The notes: generated from the sequence alone by a model not told the origin. 6,065 bases of DNA from UBA685 sp002299005 (GCA_963966775.1 CAXAAH010000074.1:1-6065), one strand, 5' to 3'; counted from the stretch's first letter, positions 1 to 5,967 are shown. Numbers and translations: made by a program.

Positions 1-627
1 CAGACGCCTGCCCCCCGTGACAGGCACGCTTTGAGAGCGGCCTGCCCCTCCTCTGTTCTGCCCAAAGCCTTTCGTGCCAAGCGCACGCAATTATGGCTTA
101 GCAATGGCTATCATCTCGTCAGCTATCCCTATTTTGATGACAGCCACGATGACTTGTTTATCAATTTGGTTTTATGCGCGCCAGCCAGCACGCAAACCCC
201 CGCCCAGCAAGTCGCAGATTTAACCGCCACCTTGCCGGTTCTCTCTCACCTCAGCGCGTGCGCGATTGACTGGCACAAAACGCCTCTGCCACCTGCCAGC
301 CAGTTGGCGACTTGGCGCAAATATGGGGTGGTGCTGATTGGTGATGGCGCGCATTTCATGCCGCCTCATTTGGCACAAGGCGCCGGCCAAACCCTCGAAG
401 ATGCCGCCATGCTAGGGCGCGCCCTCACGCGGGCAGATGATATCAGGCAAGCGGCGGCCAATTGGGCCTTATCGCGCCAACGTGCCTTGCGCCCTATCAT
501 CGAAAAAGCAGAAGCAACAGGGCAAGTTATGCGCCTAAAAGGCCCCTTTGCGACGATGCGCAACGCCGCCATAGAATTTGGCGGATCCCGCCTGATAGAA
601 AAATGGCTGCGCCAAGTCTGGCAATAA
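1..627 (+). CDS. FAD-dependent monooxygenase, C-terminal part (5'-truncated by window edge)
   Basis: The reading frame is open from base 1 to the TAA at 625-627 (208 codons), so the gene begins upstream of the window. The in-frame TTG at 31 is not a convincing start. The fragment covers the back half of a class A flavoprotein hydroxylase (UbiH / salicylate hydroxylase / PHBH fold). An LWLSNGYHLVSYP stretch (about residues 31-43) matches the substrate-domain strand near the flavin. The hallmark second FAD-binding motif GDGAHFMPPHLAQGAGQ (about 114-130) is followed by LEDAAMLGRAL, where GD contacts the FAD ribityl/pyrophosphate. The arginine-rich C-terminal helix (SRQRALRP, then RLKGPFATMRN) is also typical. 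Such enzymes use NAD(P)H and O2 to hydroxylate aromatic or related substrates in the cytoplasm. The N-terminal GxGxxG motif is outside the window, so the substrate cannot be predicted. No terminator is visible in the 72 bp before the next gene. Confidence 0.88.
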   Translation, partial: QTPAPRDRHALRAACPSSVLPKAFRAKRTQLWLSNGYHLVSYPYFDDSHDDLFINLVLCAPASTQTPAQQVADLTATLPVLSHLSACAIDWHKTPLPPASQLATWRKYGVVLIGDGAHFMPPHLAQGAGQTLEDAAMLGRALTRADDIRQAAANWALSRQRALRPIIEKAEATGQVMRLKGPFATMRNAAIEFGGSRLIEKWLRQVWQ

Positions 628-641
628 AACCAAACACTGAT

Positions 642-670
642 CTGATGCGTAGATGAAGGGGACTTATACT
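642..670 (+). promoter_or_regulatory. possible sigma70-type promoter for the glutathione peroxidase gene
   Basis: TATACT at 665-670 matches the -10 consensus at 5 of 6 positions. A 17-bp spacer separates it from CTGATG at 642-647, which matches the -35 consensus at only 3 of 6 positions. Transcription would start near 677, giving a leader of about 23 nt that contains AGGAG at 685-689. The good -10 and the position support it; the poor -35 is the weakness. The peroxidase could instead be read from the upstream monooxygenase transcript. Confidence 0.3.
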
Positions 671-699
671 GCCTTACACCGCATAGGAGCAGCTTTGAT

Positions 700-1260
700 A
701 TGCGCGCTCTTACATCTGATTATTTAGCCCTCTTAATAGGATGCCTTTTCATGGTTTTTTCATCTGCTATTGCCAAAGCTGAGACATTATCTGCCTATGA
801 TTTCACATTGCCTGCGATAGATGGTGGCACGATCGCGCTTCGTGATTTTGAAGGCAAGGCGTTGCTTATTGTCAACACCGCCTCTGAATGTGGTTTCACC
901 CCGCAATATGAAGGTCTTCAGGCCTTGCATGAAGCCTATGCTGATAAAGGGCTTGTGGTTATCGGCGTGCCGTCAAATGATTTCGGGCGCCAAGAGACAG
1001 GCACCAGCGAAGAGATAGCCGATTTTTGCGAAGTCACTTTCGGGATCCGTTTCCTGATGGCAGATAAGATCATTGTCAAAGGAGATGAGGCGCATCCGCT
1101 TTATCAATGGGCAAAAAATCAGGCAGGTTTTGCCGGTCGTCCGCGCTGGAATTTCCATAAATATCTTATCGGCAGAGACGGCCAGCTCGCCAATTGGTTT
1201 ACCTCTATGACGACCCCGCAATCAGATAAGATGATTGAAGCCATCGAAGAGACCCTCTGA
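700..1260 (+). CDS. glutathione peroxidase family protein (Cys type), probably exported
   Basis: This 186-residue thiol peroxidase reduces H2O2 or organic/lipid hydroperoxides; bacterial Cys-type members generally use thioredoxin more than glutathione. The ATG at 700 is supported by AGGAG at 685-689, ten bases upstream. Residues 1-27 form a signal peptide: a hydrophobic core LALLIGCLFMVF, then AKA (25-27) as a likely signal peptidase I site, which points to the periplasm. The catalytic motif NTASECGFTPQY has the peroxidatic Cys64. The Trp and Asn of the active site are W150 and N151 in RWNFHKYLIGRDG. In the PSNDFGRQETG motif (91-101) the usual active-site Gln of the family's NQF is Asp94. Cys110 in EEIADFCEVTFG sits where thioredoxin-dependent members carry the resolving cysteine. 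Length is normal once the signal peptide is removed. The gene converges on the transporter operon, and its stop codon lies inside a tandem repeat. The family call is firm; the export and electron donor are inferred. Confidence 0.94.
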   Translation: MRALTSDYLALLIGCLFMVFSSAIAKAETLSAYDFTLPAIDGGTIALRDFEGKALLIVNTASECGFTPQYEGLQALHEAYADKGLVVIGVPSNDFGRQETGTSEEIADFCEVTFGIRFLMADKIIVKGDEAHPLYQWAKNQAGFAGRPRWNFHKYLIGRDGQLANWFTSMTTPQSDKMIEAIEETL

Positions 1261-1302
1261 TTCCTTGGGCCTCTGATTCCTTGGGCCTCTCATTTTTTGG
1301 GC
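1255..1302. repeat. 16-bp tandem repeat, three units, spanning the gpx stop codon and the convergent gap
   Basis: Units lie at 1255-1270, 1271-1286 and 1287-1302. The first two are identical (CTCTGATTCCTTGGGC). The third, CTCTCATTTTTTGGGC, differs at 3 of 16 positions, which creates a run of six T at 1293-1298. The period is not a multiple of three, so the array is not coding. Unit 1 contains the TGA of the peroxidase gene, and the array ends two bases before the stop codon of the minus-strand hydrolase gene. GGCC elements in adjacent units could pair weakly (4-5 bp) ahead of the T-run, so it may act as a poor terminator for the plus-strand transcript. The repeat is directly visible; the terminator role is speculative. 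Confidence 0.9.
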
Positions 1303-1304
1303 CT

Positions 1305-2441
1305 TTAATCTTCCAGCAGATAATCGCCTCTACTCTCAAGCTTTTCTGTGCCCGCGATTTTGGCAATAGACGTGCCGGGCCAGACATATTTGCTTTGCAA
1401 AGTTGAGAATACCAACCCATCTGTGCCGGCATGAATTGGCGTGCGCTCTTGCAAAGGCGCCGTGCCATCAAGGCTGACCAAATCGGCAATATGCTGGCCC
1501 TTTGTGACATGATCGCCAAGCGCGACATGATAGGCGATAAGCCCTGCCTTGCTAACGCGCACAATCTCGGTTGCCGCCAGATCTGTTGGCGGTGCGCCCG
1601 CGCGTTTTTTGCAAGACGGCGCCGCCTCTATCAGACCTTCATCACAAAAGAAATCATACAGATTTTGCGCATCACCCGATGCCAGCTTATCCGACACATC
1701 CGCCTGCCCGCGATATTCAAGCGTCACAGATAAAACAGGTTCAGGCCAAGGCACATCTGGCAAGGCGTCTGCTAATACCACCCACAGGCCTGACCAGACC
1801 TCATCAAACGACCCGCCGCCCGAATTCTCAGCTGTGAGCGTTGCTTCTGCGCCAATGCGGTCGGCCAGCCCCTGATAACGCGGCAGATTTTGCGGGATGA
1901 TAAACAAATGCGTCAGCGCCTGATCATCACAATGCAAATCAAGCACCATATCCGCATCAAAACAATGGCGCATCACAATCGCGCGTTGCTTATCAAGCGC
2001 GGTAATCGCCTCACTCTGTTCAAGATAGGCCAATAGGGTCGCCCGGACATGCGCTTTATTGGCCAGCGCATCATCACCAAGCCCCTCGATAAAGGTCGCA
2101 TCATTCACAAGGCGCGTGCCAAAATCTGGCCAGCCGCGATTATAATTCAGCCCATTAACACGATGATAGCGCCCGCGATGCATATGAAAGGATAAATGCG
2201 CCAGCCCAAGCGGATTAACCACCGGCAATAGCACAAAATGCGCTGCCAAGTGACCTTCCGCCTCAGCGCGCCCAAGCATCTCGATCAGATGGTGCAAAAC
2301 CAACATGCCCGGATGCTCATCTGCATGCATGCCCGCTTGCAGATAAATCTTTGGCGCCCCTTTTGGGCCAAATTCATAAATCGGCATCTCATAGCTAAGG
2401 GCCGGGCTGTCACCCTCAATCATCTGTTTCAACAAAGCCAT
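1305..2441 (-). CDS. succinylglutamate desuccinylase/aspartoacylase family zinc hydrolase (AotO-like)
   Basis: This 378-residue cytoplasmic protein has no signal peptide. The N-terminal domain (about 1-270) has the M14-like fold of the AstE/AspA family. GMHADEHPG supplies zinc ligands H39 and E42, LDLHCDD supplies the third ligand H170, and VTLEYRG carries the probable catalytic Glu242. NYNRGWPD (99-106) resembles the family's NLNR substrate-contact segment. Residues about 290-365 form the small biotinyl/lipoyl-like beta domain usual at the C-terminus (KAGLIAYHVALGDHVTKGQ). The family hydrolyses amide bonds of N-acyl amino acids (N-succinylglutamate, N-acetylaspartate, N-acetyl-diaminobutyrate). 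The gene starts at ATG 2441, 12 bp after the permease stop, with AGGGG (2455-2451) overlapping that stop. As the last gene of an arginine/ornithine-type ABC operon it matches the place of aotO in Pseudomonas. I infer hydrolysis of an imported acylated amino acid, but the substrate is unknown. DoeB-type activity is an alternative, though no other ectoine genes are present. Confidence 0.9.
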   Translation of the reverse strand: MALLKQMIEGDSPALSYEMPIYEFGPKGAPKIYLQAGMHADEHPGMLVLHHLIEMLGRAEAEGHLAAHFVLLPVVNPLGLAHLSFHMHRGRYHRVNGLNYNRGWPDFGTRLVNDATFIEGLGDDALANKAHVRATLLAYLEQSEAITALDKQRAIVMRHCFDADMVLDLHCDDQALTHLFIIPQNLPRYQGLADRIGAEATLTAENSGGGSFDEVWSGLWVVLADALPDVPWPEPVLSVTLEYRGQADVSDKLASGDAQNLYDFFCDEGLIEAAPSCKKRAGAPPTDLAATEIVRVSKAGLIAYHVALGDHVTKGQHIADLVSLDGTAPLQERTPIHAGTDGLVFSTLQSKYVWPGTSIAKIAGTEKLESRGDYLLED

Positions 2442-2453
2442 AGATGGGTGCCC

Positions 2454-3296
2454 CTAGCGCATAAAATGAAAGGGAAATTTACGACGCGGCACTTCATTTG
2501 ACGGCAAATGACGATTAAGCCTGCGCCCTATCAGCGCAAATAGGCCAATCACCAATAATGTCAAAAGCACGAAATAAGCCGCCACAATCGGATAGGCAAC
2601 AAAAGGATTAAAGGTCTTATCCGCAAAATAGCTGGCATAATAAAGCGCATCGCCTGATTGACGCCACGCCGGAAAGCCTGAGAAAAAGACCAAGGTCGTC
2701 GCATGAAACATGAAGATAGCCTCATTGGTATAAGCGGGCCAAGCAAGGCGTAACATGGTCGGCCAGACCACCACACGAAAGCGCCGCCATCCAGACAAGC
2801 CATAGGCATCTGCGGCTTCAAGATCCCCGCGCGGCACACCGCGTAACGCGCCATAAAAAATCTCGGCTGAATAGGCAGATGTGTTCAAGAATAACACAAT
2901 CAACGCCCCCAACCACGCTCTGGTCAGCCATCTTGTTTGGGCATCAATGACGACAAATCCTAAATCAAGAATCACGCCAATCTTGGGCAATAGCACAAAG
3001 GCTTCATAAGCGAAAAAGAACTGGATAAATAGCGGTGAGCCTCTGAATAAAAAGATAAAGCCATTGGCCGGCCTTTGCCAGAGCGGCTTATCGCTTGCCT
3101 TGCCAAGGGCCAAGAAGGTCGCGAACCAAAAGCCAAAAAACAAGGCCAGCACGCCGAAATATATATTCCAGATCATGCCAGAGCCAATCAGCACCACCTG
3201 TTCACAAAATGTGATATCCGCACGCGGCAACAGACGCTCGCCAATGCCGATTGAGCGCAGACCATAGGCTTGTAATGTCTCAAAACAACTCATCAT
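2454..3296 (-). CDS. amino acid ABC transporter permease, HisM/ArtM type
   Basis: This 280-residue inner-membrane permease would pair with the HisQ-type permease to form the transport channel. Hydrophobic segments are visible at about 43-65, 80-104, 128-150, 190-206 and 236-256. The cytoplasmic EAA loop that docks on the ATPase is EAADAYGLSGWRRF (160-173), with the conserved Gly166, continuing to VVWP. FLFRGSPLFIQ (82-92) is the family's RGTPLLVQ-like motif. It is longer than the usual 220-240 residues because of an N-terminal extension of about 30 residues and an insert near 105-127. The ATG at 3296 overlaps the previous gene's TGA (ATGA), and GGAAGAGG lies just upstream within that gene's last codons, so translation is probably coupled. 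A second ATG follows immediately. The C-terminus is basic (NRHLPSNEVPRRK), as expected for the cytoplasmic side. Confidence 0.93.
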   Translation of the reverse strand: MMSCFETLQAYGLRSIGIGERLLPRADITFCEQVVLIGSGMIWNIYFGVLALFFGFWFATFLALGKASDKPLWQRPANGFIFLFRGSPLFIQFFFAYEAFVLLPKIGVILDLGFVVIDAQTRWLTRAWLGALIVLFLNTSAYSAEIFYGALRGVPRGDLEAADAYGLSGWRRFRVVVWPTMLRLAWPAYTNEAIFMFHATTLVFFSGFPAWRQSGDALYYASYFADKTFNPFVAYPIVAAYFVLLTLLVIGLFALIGRRLNRHLPSNEVPRRKFPFHFMR

Positions 3297-4231
3297 GCGC
3301 CCTCTTCCTGACCGGAATTTCGATAACCAGAATCTTGGCGCCCACTATCTTGACGTCCAGAGTTTTGACGCCCAGAATCTTGACGCTTCGTGTAATCAGC
3401 TTTGCGAATAAGCTTGGCAAACAGCTTTTCAGAGCCATAGGTGACGGCCAGATAAAAGACCAGCAATGCCAAGAAATACCAAATCCGCCAATCAGGATGT
3501 GGATAGCTAAAGGCAGATGTTTTTGCCCCGCCAAGCTCACGCGCCCAATAGACGATATCCTCGACCCCTAGCAGGAATAATAGCGGGGTCGCCTTAATTA
3601 AAATCTGCCAGAGATTCGATAGGCCGGGGAGGGCATAAAGCCACATTTGCGGAAAGATAATGCGGCGAAAGATAACCCCAGAGCTCATCCCATAGGCGGC
3701 CCCTGTTTCAATCTGCGCCTTTGGCACCGCCTTCATTGCGCCATGCAATATATTGCCCGCAAAGGCCCCAAAGACAATCGCAAAAGACAAAGACGCCAGC
3801 GCAAATCCATATAGCTCATGCACCCATTGATCAGCTGTACCCACAGGCAATTTCGCGATTTTGCAGACCACAAAATCATTTCCTTGCCGCACAGGCTCTA
3901 ACACCTCTGGACATAGGATTTTATGACGCAGATATTCAAACCCTTGGTCAATCGCAATCGGCATGAATAAGAAAAACACAATATCAGGCACACCGCGCAC
4001 CATCGCGATATAGCCCTTACCAATCCACCGCACGGGCGCGATTGCAGACCGGCTTGCCAGCGCGCCGCCAAAGCCGAAGACCATCGCCAAGGGCGCTGTT
4101 ACGGCCAGCAAAATTATCACGGTCAAAAATGAGCCATAAAAAGCCATATGCTTGCCAGTTGTTAAATAACAACCAAGCCAGACAAGACCGTCTAGAGTTT
4201 TTGGCGCCTCACAGGCTAAAAAGTCGAACAT
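3293..4231 (-). CDS. amino acid ABC transporter permease, HisQ/ArtQ type, with repetitive C-terminal tail
   Basis: This 312-residue inner-membrane permease is counted from the ATG at 4231; an in-frame TTG at 4243 would add four residues but has no ribosome site. Membrane segments are visible near 32-59, 83-95, 143-160, 202-223 and 251-266. The MVRGVPDIVFF motif (77-87) is typical, and the EAA loop ETGAAYGMSSGVIFRR (175-190) contacts the ATPase. It is much longer than the roughly 230 residues usual for the family, for two reasons. An insert between the second and third membrane segments (about 97-139, probably periplasmic) carries two cysteines, C107 and C123. A hydrophilic tail carries five copies of an RQDSG-like pentapeptide (283-307). 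The ribosome site is weak (GGTTGG, 4 nt before ATG), and a terminator lies upstream, so expression is probably lower than that of the binding protein. The gene ends in an ATGA overlap with the next permease gene. Confidence 0.93.
   Translation of the reverse strand: MFDFLACEAPKTLDGLVWLGCYLTTGKHMAFYGSFLTVIILLAVTAPLAMVFGFGGALASRSAIAPVRWIGKGYIAMVRGVPDIVFFLFMPIAIDQGFEYLRHKILCPEVLEPVRQGNDFVVCKIAKLPVGTADQWVHELYGFALASLSFAIVFGAFAGNILHGAMKAVPKAQIETGAAYGMSSGVIFRRIIFPQMWLYALPGLSNLWQILIKATPLLFLLGVEDIVYWARELGGAKTSAFSYPHPDWRIWYFLALLVFYLAVTYGSEKLFAKLIRKADYTKRQDSGRQNSGRQDSGRQDSGYRNSGQEEGA
3301..3309 (-). promoter_or_regulatory. ribosome binding site of the HisM-type permease inside the preceding gene
   Basis: On the minus strand AGGAAGAGG ends 4 nt before the ATG at 3296. 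The same bases encode the Gln-Glu-Glu-Gly end of the upstream permease. Together with the 4-bp ATGA overlap this indicates translational coupling of the two channel subunits. Confidence 0.6.
3311..3385. repeat. 15-bp tandem repeat, five units, coding the permease tail
   Basis: Five in-frame 15-bp units run from 3385 down to 3311 on the minus strand and encode RQDSG, RQNSG, RQDSG, RQDSG and YRNSG. A typical coding-strand unit is CGTCAAGATTCTGGG. Units differ by synonymous and non-synonymous changes, so the array is not a very recent perfect expansion. The repeat follows the last membrane segment and precedes the final QEEGA, so the tail is probably cytoplasmic. Because the unit is a multiple of three, copy-number change would lengthen or shorten the tail without disturbing the reading frame or the downstream ribosome site. 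Confidence 0.92.
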
Positions 4232-4280
4232 CTCACCAACCAATTTTAGGGTGAATAAGCGAAAATAAAATCATCATAAT

Positions 4281-4316
4281 AAAAAAGGAAGGCCATGACT
4301 GAACGCGGCCTTCCTT
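4281..4316 (-). terminator. intrinsic terminator between binding protein and permease genes
   Basis: AAGGAAGGCC (4285-4294) and GGCCTTCCTT (4307-4316) form a perfect 10-bp stem with a 12-nt loop. Read on the minus strand, the stem is followed by TTTTTTATT, a classic Rho-independent signal; no T-run follows on the plus strand. It lies 67 bp after the binding protein stop and 50 bp before the permease start. Since the permeases need the same operon's promoter or an unseen weak one, it most likely acts as a partial terminator that sets subunit ratios. Confidence 0.85.
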
Positions 4317-4330
4317 ATCAATCCCTCTTA

Positions 4331-4371
4331 TCTTATCACTGCTATCATCAAATAACCCGTGCAGGATAAGA
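4331..4371 (-). other. second hairpin in the 3' untranslated region of the binding protein mRNA
   Basis: TCTTATC (4331-4337) pairs with GATAAGA (4365-4371), and CTGC (4339-4342) pairs with GCAG (4361-4364). This gives 11 bp with one bulged base and an 18-nt loop. It starts 12 bp after the binding protein stop codon and stands before the terminator. A role in protecting the 3' end of the upstream mRNA from exonucleases, as REP hairpins do in malE-malF, is inferred. It has no T-tract of its own. Confidence 0.5.
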
Positions 4372-4383
4372 CAAAATCAAGGC

Positions 4384-5106
4384 TTAATATGTTGACGCTT
4401 CGTCGCCAAACCACTTCTTGATCATGGCGTTCAATGAGCCGTCAGCTTTGACAGATGCGATAGCCGCATCCATTTTCGCCTTTAGCGCACCGTCTGATTC
4501 ACGAACACCCATGCCGATGCCGCCGCCAAGGGCCACTTCGCCAGCAAAGACCATCTCGCCGCCTGATTCAGCGACGAACGGTGCTAGGAATTCCTTATCA
4601 GCCAATACAGCGTCAGCCTCGCCATTCTTCACAGCTGCGATTGTCTCGTCAGGTGTGGCAAACTCAACCAAAGTTGCGCCTGATGCGGCGATATGGCTTG
4701 CCTGAATTGTGCCCGCCTGTGCGGCGATGATGCCGCCATTAATATCAACAGATGCGCCCGCAAGAGACACATATGATGATGGTGATGGTGGGATGTAATC
4801 TTGTGTGAAATCAATCACTTCATCACGTTCAGCTGTGATAGACATGCCCGCGATGATGGTATCATAGTTACCAGATACCAAGTTCGGGATGATTGAATCC
4901 CATTCATTTGTCACCCACTCACATTCAAGCTTCGCACGCTTACATAGCTCGTCACCAAGCTGGCGTTCAAAACCGTCAACTTCACCGGCGTCATTGATAA
5001 AATTGTATGGAGGGTAAGCACCCTCTGTGCCCATGCGCACTGTATCTGCCATTGCTGGGCCTGCCATAACGGCAAGCGCTGCTAAACCTAGTAGAATTTT
5101 CTTCAT
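4384..5106 (-). CDS. periplasmic amino acid-binding protein of the ABC transporter (HisJ/LAO/AotJ type)
   Basis: This 240-residue precursor captures the amino acid in the periplasm and delivers it to the permease pair. The ATG at 5106 is chosen because GAGGAG lies 6 nt upstream and a clean signal peptide follows: MKKI, a hydrophobic core, then cleavage after GPAMA (Ala20). An upstream in-frame codon at 5163 would add 19 residues ahead of the signal and overlap the ATPase gene. SBP_bac_3 family signs are GTEGAYPPYNF (27-36), EVDGFERQLGDELCKR (42-57), AGMSITAERDEVIDFT (86-101) and ADAVLAD (164-170). Cys55 and Cys62 match the disulfide of HisJ/LAO-type proteins. By family alignment from memory, Arg94 would hold the substrate carboxylate and Asp170 the alpha-amino group. 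This supports an alpha-amino acid ligand, likely basic, but specificity is not provable here. Two hairpins follow the gene. Confidence 0.95.
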   Translation of the reverse strand: MKKILLGLAALAVMAGPAMADTVRMGTEGAYPPYNFINDAGEVDGFERQLGDELCKRAKLECEWVTNEWDSIIPNLVSGNYDTIIAGMSITAERDEVIDFTQDYIPPSPSSYVSLAGASVDINGGIIAAQAGTIQASHIAASGATLVEFATPDETIAAVKNGEADAVLADKEFLAPFVAESGGEMVFAGEVALGGGIGMGVRESDGALKAKMDAAIASVKADGSLNAMIKKWFGDEASTY

Positions 5107-5112
5107 GTCACT

Positions 5113-5118
5113 CTCCTC
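5113..5118 (-). promoter_or_regulatory. ribosome binding site fixing the binding protein start
   Basis: GAGGAG on the minus strand, 6 nt before the ATG at 5106, is the strongest ribosome site in the operon. It decides for the signal-peptide methionine over the upstream in-frame codon at 5163, and fits the high copy number expected of a periplasmic binding protein. Confidence 0.75.
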
Positions 5119-5140
5119 AAAGGACAAACCAAAGTGCCTT

Positions 5141-5932
5141 TTATGAAACTGAAACAGTCGCACTCAAAAACTGTTTCAAACGTGCTGACACAGGCTTATC
5201 AAACAGGGTCTTTGGTGGGCCCTCTTCTTCGATAACGCCTTGATGCAGAAAGACCACACGGTCTGAGACATCACGTGCCAAATTCATGTCATGAGTCACT
5301 AATATCATAGTCCGGCCTTCAACCGCTAGCTGTTTAATGACTTTGACAACTTCTTGTTCCAACTCAGGATCAAGCGCTGAGGTTGGCTCATCAAATAACA
5401 ACGCGCGTGGCTCCATCGCCAGCGCGCGTGCGATTGCCGCGCGTTGTTGTTGGCCCCCTGATAACATCGCAGGATAGGCATCAGCCTTATCAGCGATCCC
5501 AACCTTCTCAAGCCAGCCAAGCGCCTCTTGCTCACAAGCGGTGCGATCACGCCCCAGAACACTCACCGGTGCCTCTGTGACATTTTGCAAAATCGTCAAA
5601 TGCGACCAGAGGTTAAATTGCTGAAAGACCATCGCTAGATTTGTGCGGATATCTGTCACCTGCTTTTTATCAGCCGGCGTGCGGTCAGCGCCATCTTGCG
5701 CCCATTTAACCGCATTGCCTTCGATAATCACATCACCTGATTGCGCGCATTCCAGCAAATTGGCACAGCGCAGCATCGTTGATTTTCCCGAACCAGAAGA
5801 GCCAATCAGCGAGATAACCTCCCCTTTGCGCGCCGTTAAATTAACGCCCTTTAGCACCTCTAAAGCCCCAAAGCTTTTACGCACATCACGCAGTTCAATC
5901 ACCACGCTCTCTTCTTGTGTTTTCTTTGCCAA
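5141..5932 (-). CDS. amino acid ABC transporter ATP-binding protein (HisP/GlnQ/ArtP/AotP type)
   Basis: This cytoplasmic ATPase drives the importer as a dimer bound to the permease EAA loops. Counting from the TTG at 5932 (263 residues), it shows Walker A GSSGSGKST (44-52), the Q-loop in VFQQFNLW (Q104), the signature LSGGQQQ (157-163), Walker B ALLFDEP (177-183), the D-loop SALD and the switch His214 in VTHD. All key residues are intact and the length is usual. The start is uncertain. TTG 5932 has GAGG 6 nt upstream and gives MAKKTQEESVVIEL. TTG 5953 or GTG 5950 would lie almost on the predicted transcription start. GTG 5905 would begin right at the conserved VIELRDVRKSFG strand. It is the first operon gene, 34 bp before the binding protein gene. 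The EEEGPPKTLFDKP ending motif is typical of the polar amino acid subfamily. Confidence 0.95.
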   Translation of the reverse strand: MAKKTQEESVVIELRDVRKSFGALEVLKGVNLTARKGEVISLIGSSGSGKSTMLRCANLLECAQSGDVIIEGNAVKWAQDGADRTPADKKQVTDIRTNLAMVFQQFNLWSHLTILQNVTEAPVSVLGRDRTACEQEALGWLEKVGIADKADAYPAMLSGGQQQRAAIARALAMEPRALLFDEPTSALDPELEQEVVKVIKQLAVEGRTMILVTHDMNLARDVSDRVVFLHQGVIEEEGPPKTLFDKPVSARLKQFLSATVSVS

Positions 5933-5938
5933 GAGGCA

Positions 5939-5942
5939 CCTC
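5939..5942 (-). promoter_or_regulatory. ribosome binding site supporting a TTG start for the ATPase
   Basis: GAGG on the minus strand, within TTGAGGTG, stands 6 nt before the TTG at 5932. No equally well placed site precedes the other candidate starts at 5953, 5950 or 5905. The core is only four bases, so the choice is moderate. Confidence 0.45.
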
Positions 5943-5967
5943 AATATCACCAACTATCCAGTTTTTA

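Noticed and set aside
627..660. Small inverted repeat (ATCT...AGAT) after the monooxygenase as a terminator
   Set aside because: The stem is only 4 bp with no T-tract.
1261..1304. Strong bidirectional terminator between the convergent genes
   Set aside because: Only 4-5 bp GGCC pairings are possible, and the sequence is explained by direct repeats; a T-run exists on the plus strand only.
1431..1875. Several plus-strand frames of about 90-110 codons opposite the hydrolase gene
   Set aside because: They are shadows of a well-conserved minus-strand enzyme gene, have no ribosome sites and resemble no known family.
3251..3571. Plus-strand frame with repeated I/L-T-R segments opposite the permease tail
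   Set aside because: The apparent repeat is only the antisense reading of the 15-bp array; the minus-strand permease has membrane segments and an EAA motif on its side.
4629..4814. 61-codon minus-strand frame containing a run of six histidines, like a metal-binding peptide or tag
   Set aside because: It is an out-of-frame reading of a Ser/Pro-rich segment (PPSPSS) of the binding protein gene, where ATG/GTG trinucleotide runs give His codons. The true frame is strongly supported.
5140..5167. Possible internal promoter for the binding protein gene (TTGAGT, 16 bp, CATAAA on the minus strand)
   Set aside because: Both boxes match only 4 of 6 positions and lie at the end of the ATPase gene; such matches are expected by chance.
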